This document shows, piece after piece, positions 9,612-19,091 of a stretch of DNA of 64,000 nucleotides. Within the stretch, counting starts at the first letter, position 1, and each line of letters starts with the position of its first letter. Source of the stretch: Rarobacter faecitabidus (GTDB lineage Bacteria > Actinomycetota > Actinomycetes > Actinomycetales > Cellulomonadaceae); NCBI RefSeq assembly GCF_006716265.1, contig NZ_VFOS01000001.1, positions 1,770,325-1,834,324 of the forward strand. The letters are read 5' to 3'. The notes under the pieces are model-generated. The model did no database searches, was not told where the DNA came from, and saw only the letters and a program-made list of their open reading frames with translations. The translations under genes were made by a program, and so were the position numbers.

Positions 9612-10331
9612 TCAGCCCGCCTTCTTCGCAGGGCCTGGCACCTGGGCGTCGGGCCGGCGCAGATACAGGGGGTCGGCGGGAAGATCGGCTCCCGCGGCCA
9701 GATCGGCATCTGCCACTCGAACCAGCAGCGCGGGATCGACGCCGAGATCGGAGCGATCCGTGCCGATCCCCGATCCGGAGAGCACCCCTATGGGCGTGGG
9801 GCTCGCAACCACGTAGGAGGACTCGTCCTCGAATGAGATCTCCGCGGGCCGCGAAACCCAGGGCTCCCCAGCGCGGGCGAAAGAACGGCCGGCGTCGATA
9901 GGTATTGCGCCGAGCGGGGCATCGTCGGATTGCTCAATACGGTAGCGGCGCGCGTACACCTCTTTGCGGCGGGCATCGCTCAAGACGAGCAATCGAGTTC
10001 CAACCGGCAGCGTGAGCTGCTCGGCGGCGCTGAGTGCCACGGCATCGAGCGAGCACACGCCGAACACGGGAATTCCTCGCGCGTAGGCGAAGGTGCGGGC
10101 GGCGACCAGGCCAGCGCGCAGGCCGGTGAACGGGGCCGGTCCGGTGCCGACGACGACCCGGTCGATGTCGGCTGGCCTGAGGCGCGCGTCCGCGAGCGCG
10201 GAGGCGATCAGCGGGGAGAGCCGCTCAGCGTGCTGGCGGTCGGAATCCAGTCGCGCGGCCGCGAGCGGCCCGTCCTGGCCGACGATAGCGACGGCGATCC
10301 CCGATGAGGTGTCGAGTGCGAGCGTGGGCAT
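9612..10331 (-). CDS. tsaB: tRNA threonylcarbamoyladenosine biosynthesis protein TsaB
   Basis: TsaB is the inactive TsaD paralogue that scaffolds the TsaB-TsaD-TsaE complex for t6A synthesis. The 239-residue protein begins MPTLALDTSSG (ATG 10331) and carries LSPLIASAL and the GTGPAPFTGLRAGL motif typical of the family. The stop is four bases from rimI and the gene follows tsaE by 28 bases, so it lies in one operon from alr or further upstream. Confidence 0.95.
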   Translation of the reverse strand: MPTLALDTSSGIAVAIVGQDGPLAAARLDSDRQHAERLSPLIASALADARLRPADIDRVVVGTGPAPFTGLRAGLVAARTFAYARGIPVFGVCSLDAVALSAAEQLTLPVGTRLLVLSDARRKEVYARRYRIEQSDDAPLGAIPIDAGRSFARAGEPWVSRPAEISFEDESSYVVASPTPIGVLSGSGIGTDRSDLGVDPALLVRVADADLAAGADLPADPLYLRRPDAQVPGPAKKAG

Positions 10332-10359
10332 CTTGCTAGCGTATCCGCAACCTGGCCCG

Positions 10360-10866
10360 CTAGGCACCGAACGCGGGCAGAACCGCGTCCTGCCAGCGTT
10401 CCCCCACGGGGTGCAGCGTCAGGGTCCGCGCGTCTCCCTGCTCGTCTTCTGCTGTACCGATGGGGCGGGCGATCCTGATCTCGAGCCTGTCCTCGGAGAG
10501 GACCTCGGCGACGCCCTCGCCCCACTCGATCACCGTGACGGAGTCGTCGAGCGAGGTGTCCAGGTCGAGCGCGTCCAGTTCCTCGATGGCACCGAGCCGG
10601 TAAGCGTCGACGTGGACGAGGTCAGGGCCCGGCCCCGGATACTCGCGCGCGATCGTGAAGGTGGGTGAGACGATCTGCCCGCGTACCGCCAGCCCACGCC
10701 CGATGCCCTGCGTCAGCGTGGTCTTGCCGGCCCCGAGCGGGCCCGTGAGGAGGACGAGGTCGCCCGCTCGCAGGATCGAAGCCAGCGCGGCACCGAAGTC
10801 CCGCATCGCGTCCCCCGTGGGGATCGTGACGGTGGCGCCGACAAGTGGCTGTTGGGAGTGAGTCAT
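10360..10866 (-). CDS. tsaE: tRNA threonylcarbamoyladenosine biosynthesis ATPase TsaE
   Basis: TsaE is the P-loop ATPase that drives turnover of the t6A complex. The Walker A motif GPLGAGKTTLTQGIG lies near residues 40-54, followed by the family's SPTF segment and VHVDAYRLG. The ATG at 10866 overlaps the alr stop as ATGA, which indicates translational coupling. The 168-residue length is slightly longer than average because of the N- and C-terminal tails. Confidence 0.95.
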   Translation of the reverse strand: MTHSQQPLVGATVTIPTGDAMRDFGAALASILRAGDLVLLTGPLGAGKTTLTQGIGRGLAVRGQIVSPTFTIAREYPGPGPDLVHVDAYRLGAIEELDALDLDTSLDDSVTVIEWGEGVAEVLSEDRLEIRIARPIGTAEDEQGDARTLTLHPVGERWQDAVLPAFGA

Positions 10867-12044
10867 TCGGTCCCCTCTGGCGTCTCTGCGACGTATACCC
10901 GCGGGATGCGCGGGCCGAGCCGGGTGGTGATTTCGTAGTTGATGGTTCCGGCGGCCTGCGCCCAATCCTGCGCGGATGGCTCCCCGAGCGCTGGGTCCCC
11001 GAACAGGACGACCTCGTCGCCGGCGATTTCCTGCGCCTGAGGCCCGAGGTCGATCACAACCTGATCCATGCAGACGCGGCCGGCTATCGACGTATCGCGT
11101 GCGTCCGGGCCGAGCACGCGGATCGGAGCGCCTGGGTTGCCCGCAAGCCCCGACACGTGGCGCGGGATTCCATCGGCGTAACCGACCGGGACCACGCCGA
11201 GCACGGTCTCGCGCGGCGTGACGTAGTGATGTCCGTAGGAGACGCCCTGGCCGGCGGGGACGGGCTTGACCGTCGTGAGCCTCGCGATCAGCCGCATGGC
11301 GGGTTCCAGCCCCAGCTCCTCCGCGCTCGCCACCTCCGGGAACGGCGTGAGCCCATACGTGGCGATGCCCGGGCGCACGAGGTCGAGCCTCGCGTTCGGC
11401 TCACGCAGCGTCGCGCCGGATGCGGCGATGTGGCGCAGCGGCACGTCGATCCCGGCACGCTTCAGATCGCTCGACGCCTCGATCAGCGCATCGACCTGCT
11501 GCTGAGTGAACGGATGTCCCGGTTCGTCGCCGAACGCGAGGTGCGACCAGATGCCGATCACCTCGACGCCCTGGCCCGACACTGCGTAGCCCAGCGATTG
11601 AACGAAGTCTGACCACTGCAGCGAACTGACGCCGCCGCGGCCCAGGCCGGTGTCCACCTTGACGTGAATGCGAGCCGTGGTTCCTGAGTTCATCGCGGCG
11701 AACTGGACGCGCGCCAGGGAATCCACCGAGGCCACCGAAATGTCTATCCCGGCGAGCAACAGCTCCTCGAACGGCGCGTCGGGTCCGTAGAGCCAGGTCA
11801 GGATCGGCGCATCGATACCGGCCGCCCGCAGCGCGAGCGCCTCCGAGGTCTGGGCCACGCCGAGCCAGGTGGCCCCGCCTAGCAGCGCGGCCTCTGCCAC
11901 GGGGACGAGCCCGTGCCCGTAGGCATCGGCCTTGACGATCGTCATCACCTGACTCGTGGGCGCTGCGGCCGCGAGGACGGAGGTGTTGTGGCGGATTGCG
12001 CCCGGGTACACCACCGCGCGAGCCGGGTAGTAGTGATCACTCAC
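10863..12044 (-). CDS. alr: Alanine racemase
   Basis: Alr is a PLP enzyme that makes D-alanine for peptidoglycan. The PLP lysine lies in IVKADAYGHG near residue 38, and the second catalytic region YGHHYVTPRETVLGVVPVGYADG is present. The 393-residue length is normal. The start is GTG 12044, with GGGAG about ten bases upstream. It overlaps tsaE by four bases and follows nnr after 114 bases. Confidence 0.97.
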   Translation of the reverse strand: MSDHYYPARAVVYPGAIRHNTSVLAAAAPTSQVMTIVKADAYGHGLVPVAEAALLGGATWLGVAQTSEALALRAAGIDAPILTWLYGPDAPFEELLLAGIDISVASVDSLARVQFAAMNSGTTARIHVKVDTGLGRGGVSSLQWSDFVQSLGYAVSGQGVEVIGIWSHLAFGDEPGHPFTQQQVDALIEASSDLKRAGIDVPLRHIAASGATLREPNARLDLVRPGIATYGLTPFPEVASAEELGLEPAMRLIARLTTVKPVPAGQGVSYGHHYVTPRETVLGVVPVGYADGIPRHVSGLAGNPGAPIRVLGPDARDTSIAGRVCMDQVVIDLGPQAQEIAGDEVVLFGDPALGEPSAQDWAQAAGTINYEITTRLGPRIPRVYVAETPEGTE

Positions 12045-12158
12045 CCGGCTATTCTCCCACTGCGCTGTCCCGCTATCGCGCTACCGACTCGCGTCCGTTG
12101 CCCGGATCGTCACGCAGTGCGCGATTCCGCGCTAGATTTCCCGCAGGTGGCCGATCTT

Positions 12159-13877
12159 TCAGGAAGACGACGCCGCGATGATGCGCCCGATCGCGTAGGG
12201 AACCGCGTCGATGATCGCTTGGGCCGTCGGCGGGCGGCCCACCGCTGCCGGATCGTCGCGCTGGCCGCTGGCGATTCGCGCGGCCGTGGCATGGACGAGC
12301 ACTCCTGCCGCCGCAATTTCGGCTCTCGATTGGCGATCGTCGCTCTGCGCAAGCAGGCTGCCGATGATCCCCGCGAGGATGTCGCCGGATCCGGCCCGGG
12401 CAAGCCATGACGGCCCGGTCTGGGACCACAACCGGTGCTCGTCGGCGATCACGGTCACTGGTCCCTTGAGTACCACGGTCGCGCCAGTGAGGTCGTGCGC
12501 TAGGCGCGCATACTTCGCGGGCTCCGCCTCGATCTGCTCGCGGGAGACCTCGTCCGGGCCGAACGACGACACGAGGCCGGCGAGCTCGCCCGCATGTGGA
12601 GTCAGCACCACGTCGGAGGTTAGGCGCACGCGGGCGTCCGGGAGCACCGAGAACCCGCCGGCGTCCACCACGACCGGCACTTTACGAGCCGGGCCCTCGG
12701 GCAGTCCCAGGAGCGACAGCCCGTCCTCAGTGGGGATTCCGAGAGCGACTTCAATCGCCGCCGCCGCCCGATCGAGCTGCTCCCCGATGTCGGCGGGCTG
12801 GCCCTCGTCCCGGCTGGGAAGCCCGCTTCCCACCACGTACGCCTGCACTCGCCCCGGGGCGTGAACCACCTCGGGCGACTGGGAGACGATCAGTTCTGCG
12901 ACGTTGGCTGGCCCGAGGTAGCGCGCCATTCCGGCCCCGGCGCGCACCGCCGAGGCCGTCGCCATCAGGCCCGCCCCCGGATACTGCGACGACCCGGCGA
13001 CGACTCCCACGACGCCGCGCGTGTACTTGTGGTCCCCCCAGCCGGGAGCTTTCACGTAGACACGCAGACGCTCGTCAGCGGGTTCGAATCTCGCGACTGC
13101 AGGTGCGACGCCATGCAGTGCCTCGCCGATGCCGATATCGATGACCTCGATGCGCCCCACGAACTCGGCAGCCGGGGCAAGCAGGAGCCCCGCCTTCGAG
13201 CACTGGAAGGTCACGGTCACATCCGCGAAGAGGACGGTGTTGCGATCGACGACCGTTCCCGTATCGGGGTCGATCCCCGAAGGCAGGTCAACGGCGATGA
13301 CAAGGGGACGTCGCTCCTCGACGGATCGGCGTGGCAGCCACCCGCCGCCGATCCGCATCAGCAGTTCCGCTAACTCGTCCGGCATTCCCGCACCCGACGA
13401 ACCCCCGGGTCGCGTTCCGGTGCCCAAGATCCCGTCGACGATGAGGTCACTCATGTGGATCCGGCCCACCAGCCAATCCAGCGGTGTGTGCGAGTCACCC
13501 ACCTCGTCGGCGATGCCGGGCCACGGCATGCCGGTCGTGCAATCCGCCAGCGCCTGCGAGAGGCTGAGGACGCGCGCACCCGCGTTGCGAAGTGCGGTCA
13601 CGGTACTTTCCACGCCACTTTCATGGACGAGGAGCGCGGTCACCGCCACGCCACGTCGACGGAGGTGAATGCCCGCGAGCATTGCATCGGCACCGTTGTT
13701 GCCCTTGCCCGCCAGGATCACCGCGTGGGCGCCTGCGGTGGTGCCGCGCCGCTGGCGCAATTCGCGGAGCGCCACCATCGCCAGCCCGAAGGCCGCCCGC
13801 TCCATCAGTGGCACGCCAGCATCGAGATACGGCCTCTCGGCCTCGCGCACGTCCGCCGCCAGGTATCCCTCGATCAT
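12159..13877 (-). CDS. nnr: Bifunctional NAD(P)H-hydrate epimerase / ADP-dependent dehydratase
   Basis: The 572-residue fusion repairs hydrated NAD(P)H. The N-terminal YjeF_N epimerase domain (residues 1-230) shows ILAGKGNNGADAM. The C-terminal ribokinase-like dehydratase domain (about 260-560) shows LTPHAGELAGL, VVLKGPVTVI and AGSGDILAGIIGSLL, where the usual GTGD is AGSGD. The start is ATG 13877 with an AGGGAGG site about ten bases upstream. It lies between acpS and alr, the usual actinobacterial order. Confidence 0.95.
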   Translation of the reverse strand: MIEGYLAADVREAERPYLDAGVPLMERAAFGLAMVALRELRQRRGTTAGAHAVILAGKGNNGADAMLAGIHLRRRGVAVTALLVHESGVESTVTALRNAGARVLSLSQALADCTTGMPWPGIADEVGDSHTPLDWLVGRIHMSDLIVDGILGTGTRPGGSSGAGMPDELAELLMRIGGGWLPRRSVEERRPLVIAVDLPSGIDPDTGTVVDRNTVLFADVTVTFQCSKAGLLLAPAAEFVGRIEVIDIGIGEALHGVAPAVARFEPADERLRVYVKAPGWGDHKYTRGVVGVVAGSSQYPGAGLMATASAVRAGAGMARYLGPANVAELIVSQSPEVVHAPGRVQAYVVGSGLPSRDEGQPADIGEQLDRAAAAIEVALGIPTEDGLSLLGLPEGPARKVPVVVDAGGFSVLPDARVRLTSDVVLTPHAGELAGLVSSFGPDEVSREQIEAEPAKYARLAHDLTGATVVLKGPVTVIADEHRLWSQTGPSWLARAGSGDILAGIIGSLLAQSDDRQSRAEIAAAGVLVHATAARIASGQRDDPAAVGRPPTAQAIIDAVPYAIGRIIAASSS

Positions 13878-13991
13878 CGCTGCATCACCTCCCTGGTCAC
13901 CCTACTCTCGCGATTGCGAAGCAACACCCGCGGGAGAAACGCCGGGGTTTCAGCGACGCCGGGGTGGGAACGGCGGGAGAAGGTTCTTCCG

Positions 13992-14351
13992 CTACGCGTC
14001 GCGGGCCTCGGCGATCACGAACGCCACCGCGACACCGGCGTCGTGACTAATCGATACATGCCAGCCCGCGATCCCGAGCGCCTTCGCCCGCTCGGCACAC
14101 CTGCCCGTGATGACGAGCGAGGGCGCCCCGGCATCGTTCGCGACGACCTCGACGTCGAGCCACGACAGGTCGCCGGGGGAACCGAGCGCCTTGGCGACGG
14201 CCTCCTTGGCCGCGAAGCGGCCAGCCAGGGAACGCAGCGGCAGGGAGGACTCGTCCTCGGTGAAGATCCGCGAGCGCAGCCGCGGCGCGCGAGCGAGCGC
14301 CCGCCCGAGGCGCACCTCGTCCACAATGTCGGTGCCGATGCCGATGATCAT
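13992..14351 (-). CDS. acpS: Holo-[acyl-carrier-protein] synthase
   Basis: AcpS transfers 4'-phosphopantetheine from CoA to acyl carrier protein. The 119-residue protein begins MIIGIGTDIVDEVRLG with the metal-binding Asp, and has the RFAAKEAVAKALG motif. ATG 14351 is the first start giving the family N-terminus; the longer open frame upstream is shadow of glmS. It lies 25 bases after glmS. The CoA it uses comes from the pathway of nearby coaA. Confidence 0.95.
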   Translation of the reverse strand: MIIGIGTDIVDEVRLGRALARAPRLRSRIFTEDESSLPLRSLAGRFAAKEAVAKALGSPGDLSWLDVEVVANDAGAPSLVITGRCAERAKALGIAGWHVSISHDAGVAVAFVIAEARDA

Positions 14352-14376
14352 GGGTAGGCGCCTGCTTGATCGCCGG

Positions 14377-16242
14377 CTACTCGACGGTGACGGACTTCGC
14401 CAGGTTGCGGGGCTGGTCCACGTCCAGGCCGCGGGCGGTGGCGAGTTCGCACGCGAAGATCTGCAGCGGGACGACCGTGACGAGCGGCGACAGCAGGGTC
14501 GGTGTCTGGGGAACCCAGAAAACCTCGTCGGCATACGGCAGCACTGCGTCGTCGCCATCCTCCGCGATGACGAGGGTGCGGGCGCCGCGGGCGCGGATCT
14601 CCTGTGTGTTCGAGATGACCTTCGAGTGCAGCGAGTCGCGTCCCCGCGGCGACGGCACGATGACGAACACCGGCTGACCCGGCTCGATCAGCGCGATCGG
14701 GCCGTGCTTGAGCTCGCCCGCGGCGAACCCCTCGGCATGGATGTAGGCCAGCTCCTTGAGCTTGAGCGCGCCCTCGAGCGCGACCGGGTAGCCGACGTGC
14801 CGGCCCAGGAACAGCACCGAACGCGAGTCCATCCAGCGAGCGATCATCCGCACGCGATCCCCGCGGTCGATCACCGTCTGGATCTTGTCGGGCGTCTCGC
14901 GCAGGTCCTGGAGGACCGCGGCGATCTCGTCCGGGAACTTGGTACCGCGGACCTGCGCCAGGTACAGGCCGAGCAGGTAGGCGGCGGTGAGCTGCGCGAG
15001 GAAGGCCTTGGTCGAGGCGACCGCGATCTCCGGTCCGGCGTGGGTGTAGAGCACCGCGTCGGATTCGCGCGGGATGGTCGAGCCGTGCGTGTTGACGATC
15101 GACAGCACCTTGGCGCCCTGCTCGCGCGCGTGGCGGACGGCCATCAGCGTGTCCATCGTCTCGCCCGACTGCGAGATGGCGACGACGAGCGTCTTCTCGG
15201 ATACGACCGGGTCGCGGTAGCGGAACTCGTGCGCCAGTTCCACCTCGACCGGGATCCGGCACCAGTGCTCGATCGCGTACTTGGCGACGTGCCCGGCGTA
15301 GGCGGCCGTGCCGCACGCGATGACCACGATCTTGTCGATGGTCCGCAGCAGGGACTCGTCGATGTGCAACTCGTCCAGGACCAGCCGGCCCGACGCGTCG
15401 GTGCGGCCCAGCAGCGTCTCGGCAACCGCCTGCGGCTCGTCGGCGATCTCCTTGTCCATGAAGGTGCGGAAGCCGCCCTTCTCGGCGGCCGAGGCGTCCC
15501 AGTCGACCGTGTACGGCGTGGTCTCCACGGCGTTGCCGTCGAAGTCCGTGACCTCGACGCTTGCCGCGGTGATGGTCACGACCTGGTCCTGTCCGAGTTC
15601 GAGCGCCTCGCGGGTCGAGGAGACGAACGCGGCCACGTCCGAACCGAGGAAGTTCTCCCCTTCACCGAGGCCCACGACGAGCGGCGAGTCGTGCCGCGCG
15701 CCCACAACCGTCCCCGGCAGGTCCGCGTGCACCGCCAGCAACGTGAAGGTGCCCTCGAGCTTGCGCGCGGTTGCGCGCATGGCCTCGGCCAGGTCGCCCG
15801 CCGCGCGGTACTCGCTGGCGAGGAGGTGCGCGGCGACCTCGGTGTCGGTCTCCGAGAGGAACGTGACGCCCTGCGCGCGCAGTGCCTCGCGCAGCACGGC
15901 GAAGTTCTCGATGATGCCGTTGTGGATGACGGCGAGGCGTCCGCCATCGGCGATGTGCGGGTGGGCGTTCAGATCCGTGGGGCCGCCGTGCGTCGCCCAG
16001 CGGGTGTGACCGATCGAGGCCGTTGCCTCGGGCAACGGCTCGGCGTCGAGGACGGCGACCAGATTTCCGAGCTTGCCAGCCTTCTTGCGGGCGGCGATCT
16101 GTGTCAGGTCGGGGGCAACGACGGCGATTCCGGCAGAGTCATAACCGCGGTATTCGAGGCGGCGGAGTCCTTCGAGCGCGACGTCCAGCGGACGGGTCGA
16201 GGGGGTGTCAACGGGACCGGCATAGCCAACGATTCCACACAT
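14377..16242 (-). CDS. glmS: Glutamine-fructose-6-phosphate aminotransferase (isomerizing)
   Basis: GlmS makes glucosamine-6-phosphate, the first step to UDP-GlcNAc. The mature protein begins CGIVGYAG, with the catalytic N-terminal Cys of the class II glutaminase domain (about 1-240), followed by two SIS sugar-isomerase domains (SQSGETMDTL, EGALKLKELAYIHAEGFAAGELKHGP). The C-terminus PRNLAKSVTVE matches the family. Length is 621 residues. ATG 16242 is forced by the need for Cys at position 2. Together with glmM at 21.5-22.8 kb it brackets the DUF4956/VTC operon, coaA and def. Confidence 0.98.
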   Translation of the reverse strand: MCGIVGYAGPVDTPSTRPLDVALEGLRRLEYRGYDSAGIAVVAPDLTQIAARKKAGKLGNLVAVLDAEPLPEATASIGHTRWATHGGPTDLNAHPHIADGGRLAVIHNGIIENFAVLREALRAQGVTFLSETDTEVAAHLLASEYRAAGDLAEAMRATARKLEGTFTLLAVHADLPGTVVGARHDSPLVVGLGEGENFLGSDVAAFVSSTREALELGQDQVVTITAASVEVTDFDGNAVETTPYTVDWDASAAEKGGFRTFMDKEIADEPQAVAETLLGRTDASGRLVLDELHIDESLLRTIDKIVVIACGTAAYAGHVAKYAIEHWCRIPVEVELAHEFRYRDPVVSEKTLVVAISQSGETMDTLMAVRHAREQGAKVLSIVNTHGSTIPRESDAVLYTHAGPEIAVASTKAFLAQLTAAYLLGLYLAQVRGTKFPDEIAAVLQDLRETPDKIQTVIDRGDRVRMIARWMDSRSVLFLGRHVGYPVALEGALKLKELAYIHAEGFAAGELKHGPIALIEPGQPVFVIVPSPRGRDSLHSKVISNTQEIRARGARTLVIAEDGDDAVLPYADEVFWVPQTPTLLSPLVTVVPLQIFACELATARGLDVDQPRNLAKSVTVE

Positions 16243-16275
16243 GGACTCAAGGCTACCAAGGTGGCGGGCCCGAAA

Positions 16276-16308
16276 CGGCTGGGCGGCCGGCCGACTGCCG
16301 CCCAGCCG
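16276..16308 (-). terminator. Terminator of the DUF4956-VTC-lipoprotein operon
   Basis: A perfect 12-bp stem (16276-16287 with 16297-16308) and nine-base loop lies 61 bases after the lipoprotein stop and before glmS. On the minus strand it is followed by TTTCG. It separates the accessory operon from glmS. Confidence 0.7.
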
Positions 16309-16369
16309 CTCCCGCCGCTGACCGTGCGCCGATCCCCCGAGGTCACCCGGCGATGGGCCGCGGCGTCCG

Positions 16370-18265
16370 CTAGCCCTGCCCTGATAGCGGGCCACCGGCG
16401 CCCGGCGCCTCGCCGCCGGGACCGCCGCCTGCCGTCGGTCCGCCTCCGCCCATCGGCCCAGCGCCAGCGCCCGCTTCGGCGCTATCGATCGCTCCGGCCA
16501 CGGCGGTCCCGACCACGGCGCCGCCGACCCTGACCGTGTAGGTAGCGCCATCGCTGAGTGTGGCGCTCGCCAAGACGATGACGGAGAACGCCACCGTAGG
16601 AGTGAATCTCGCGACTTGCCCGCCGGATTCGTCGGACACCACGACCTCGACGCCCGCCGCGGCGCCGCTGGCCAGACTGACCTCAATGCCCACGAGGTCG
16701 CCGGAGGTGCTGATGCCCGTGCCCATTCCCTGGTTGCCCGCTCCGATCACGGTGCCACCGGACACGACGAGCTCGCCGTTCGCGTCGAGCATCGAATTGT
16801 CGTTCGAGGTCGGACCGAACAGCGACACCGCGCCACCGGTGATGGTCAGTGATCCGTTCGAATCGAACACGTCTCCGCCCGCCTGGGCCGTGATGGTGCC
16901 CCCGGTGACGACCAGCGATTGCCCGCCATCGGCGTCGCCACCCTGCCCGCCGGGCCCTTGGGGGTCGACCGCTGCGGATTCGCCTGTGGCGCCTGCGGAG
17001 GCCTGGTCCTCCTGCGCCGCCGCCGATGACGCGTCGCTGATTTCACCCGCCGCGTTGATCGCGTCGTCGGACGTGACCAGCGAGATCTCTCCGCCGTTGA
17101 TGGCGATGTCGAAGGATTCGATGCCCTCGACCGCGCTCGTGACATCGACCTTTCCCGAAGCGACCACGAGTGCCGCATCGGCGTGGAGCCCGTCGTCGCC
17201 GGTCGCCAGCTGTAGCGTGGCGCCATCGACGCGTACCGTGCCGGCGCTGTTCACCGCGTCATCGGCAGCGTCGATCGTAATGCTGCCACCCTCGAACACG
17301 ACCTGACCGCCGGCGTCCACGCCCTTGGGACTCGACTCCGCGCTATCGCCCGCCGCCGTGACCCCGCCACCGGCCAGGATGGACACCTCTGCGCCACTGA
17401 CCACGACGTCCGTCGCGGCGCTCAGGCCGTCGTCGCTCGCCGTGATGTCGAGCGTGCCACCCGTGATCGTTATGTAGCCCTTCTCGGCGTCCTCGTCCTG
17501 ACTCGCCTTCACGCCGTCGCCGGCCGAGTCGATGGTGATGGTCCCGCCGGCCACGCCGACGGCGTCCTTACCCACGAGCCCATCATCGACGGAGCGGATC
17601 GTCAGGACACCGCCAGTCACGACGAGATCGTCCTTGGACGAGATCGCGTCGTTGCCGTTCGCCGTAACGGTCAGTGAACCGGTGCCCGCGATCGTGAGGT
17701 CGGCTTCGGAGTAGATCGCAGAGTCGATCTCGGCGTCCTCGGCATAGGACGAGGCATCCGATACGGCGTTCTCCGTGCCGTCGGCAAGGACGAGTCCCAC
17801 GTCGTCGGCGCCGGTCACGGCTATGGCGGCCGACGTCTGTGAGTCGATCCGGATGCCATCGAGCACGAGGATGACGGTGGCATCGTCGGGCGCTGCGATC
17901 ACTACCTGACCGGTCAGGTCTCCCGAGAGTGCGTAAATGCCGGCCTCGGTGATGGTGAGCGTGCCGTCCTCGACGCTCACCGATGCGGTATCGCCCTCGA
18001 CCTCGGCCGTCTCACCGCTCGCGACGATCCGCGTGGCCTCGTCACTGGCCCAGTTCGACGTGTCGACGACCGTGAGGTCGGAGTTGGACGCGAGCACCTC
18101 GGCGCCGGTCAGGCTTGCCAGCGTTGCCGAGACGGAAGCCGCCGTGCTGGTGCCCGCCGCCTGCGACGTGGAGGTCGCGGCGGTACCGCCCGCCGATCCG
18201 CACGCGGCTAGCAGTGCCGTTGAGGTGACGATGGCCGTAATCGTGGCCGTGAATGAGCGTTTCAT
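16370..18265 (-). CDS. Lipoprotein with DUF4353-type carbohydrate-binding beta-helix
   Basis: This is a 631-residue exported lipoprotein. The N-terminus has a basic start, hydrophobic core and lipobox LLAACGSAG with Cys 22. Residues of about 60-520 are short beta-strand repeats rich in Asp, Gly and Thr, such as DDGLHADAALVV and ITIDAADDAVNSAG, as in right-handed beta-helices labelled DUF4353 or 'carbohydrate-binding domain-containing'. The C-terminus is Gly/Pro-rich. ATG 18265 overlaps the VTC-gene stop as ATGA, so translation is coupled. Proteins of this family often occur beside VTC and DUF4956 genes. The ligand is unknown. Confidence 0.85.
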   Translation of the reverse strand: MKRSFTATITAIVTSTALLAACGSAGGTAATSTSQAAGTSTAASVSATLASLTGAEVLASNSDLTVVDTSNWASDEATRIVASGETAEVEGDTASVSVEDGTLTITEAGIYALSGDLTGQVVIAAPDDATVILVLDGIRIDSQTSAAIAVTGADDVGLVLADGTENAVSDASSYAEDAEIDSAIYSEADLTIAGTGSLTVTANGNDAISSKDDLVVTGGVLTIRSVDDGLVGKDAVGVAGGTITIDSAGDGVKASQDEDAEKGYITITGGTLDITASDDGLSAATDVVVSGAEVSILAGGGVTAAGDSAESSPKGVDAGGQVVFEGGSITIDAADDAVNSAGTVRVDGATLQLATGDDGLHADAALVVASGKVDVTSAVEGIESFDIAINGGEISLVTSDDAINAAGEISDASSAAAQEDQASAGATGESAAVDPQGPGGQGGDADGGQSLVVTGGTITAQAGGDVFDSNGSLTITGGAVSLFGPTSNDNSMLDANGELVVSGGTVIGAGNQGMGTGISTSGDLVGIEVSLASGAAAGVEVVVSDESGGQVARFTPTVAFSVIVLASATLSDGATYTVRVGGAVVGTAVAGAIDSAEAGAGAGPMGGGGPTAGGGPGGEAPGAGGPLSGQG

Positions 18266-19053
18266 CGGTCTTGTCCTTCCCTCACGTCCCGTATTGCGCG
18301 GGTCCACTTGTTCGCCGGCAAACCGGGAATGGTGAGTGCCATTCCGGTCCCGAACTTCGAAAATGACTGCGGCCGGTTCCTTCCGCGCCACAGCAGTCTG
18401 TCGAGCGGGCTTGTTCCCGCAGCCGACTTTGTCTCGACGATGACGATCCCCGCCGGACGGATCGTGCGGCCCTGGCCGTTCCAGGCAAGCCCGACGTCGA
18501 CGGTGGCGCGGCTCACGCCGTCCGGCTGCAGGACGGTGAGCCGCTTGTAGGTCGTGGTGATGGTCGGCCTGAGCCTGGCCGCGGTTGACGGATCGATCTG
18601 AGCATCCGCCAGGCACGCTTCGACGAAACTCAGCGCGCGCACGTCCATATCTCCGGCGAGGCCCGGAGCGATCTCGATCCGTTCCTTGCGCGTCACGCCG
18701 CGGGCCACGGCTGTCTTGACCTCCAGGTAGTGCAGGCCGGAGTCCAGGTAACTGCGAGTCCGGACCTTGAACCGGCGGCGGCGTTTGCGAGCGGTCTGAT
18801 GGAAGCTGTCCAGACCTGGGGTGTCGAAGTAGACCGACTCGTACCGCGAGAGCGCATCCGGGCCAGTGGACAGGACCGCGAGCGCCTCGGACCGGCTCTC
18901 CGCCTGCACCGCGAGGAGCCGGAGCGAGTCGAAAGCCTGCTCGGAGGTAAGAAGGTACTTCCGGTCCACCCTGCTGAGCAATTGCGCGTGCACGTTGAGC
19001 GCTGCCAGGTCAATACTCGGCTGATCGTCTGCCCAATCCTCCAGGAGTTCCAT
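18262..19053 (-). CDS. VTC-domain (polyphosphate-polymerase-like) protein
   Basis: The protein matches the VTC tunnel domain that makes polyphosphate from ATP in yeast Vtc4. Visible charged tunnel positions in order are RVDRKYLL, YESVYFDTPG, FKVRTRSY, YLEVKT, TTYKRLTV, VIVETKS and FSKFGTG. These line up with the Lys/Arg/Glu residues lining the eukaryotic active site. I prefer ATG 19053 (GGAG eight bases upstream; 263 residues). GTG 19095 overlaps the DUF4956 stop as GTGA and would add 14 residues. It has no membrane segment; the partner DUF4956 protein could supply one. Activity in bacteria is inferred. Confidence 0.88.
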   Translation of the reverse strand: MELLEDWADDQPSIDLAALNVHAQLLSRVDRKYLLTSEQAFDSLRLLAVQAESRSEALAVLSTGPDALSRYESVYFDTPGLDSFHQTARKRRRRFKVRTRSYLDSGLHYLEVKTAVARGVTRKERIEIAPGLAGDMDVRALSFVEACLADAQIDPSTAARLRPTITTTYKRLTVLQPDGVSRATVDVGLAWNGQGRTIRPAGIVIVETKSAAGTSPLDRLLWRGRNRPQSFSKFGTGMALTIPGLPANKWTRAIRDVREGQDR

Positions 19054-19091
19054 CACGAGGGCTCCGCGCCCGGCAGGAGCGATGCGGCGGC

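Noticed and set aside
13080..13102. GGTTCGAATCTC-like string resembling a tRNA T-arm
   Set aside because: It lies inside nnr in frame, has no paired acceptor or anticodon arms around it, and arises from coding sequence.
14107..16533. 808-codon open frame on the plus strand opposite glmS
   Set aside because: Arg/Val/Asp-rich shadow of glmS caused by high GC; no motifs, and glmS is certain.
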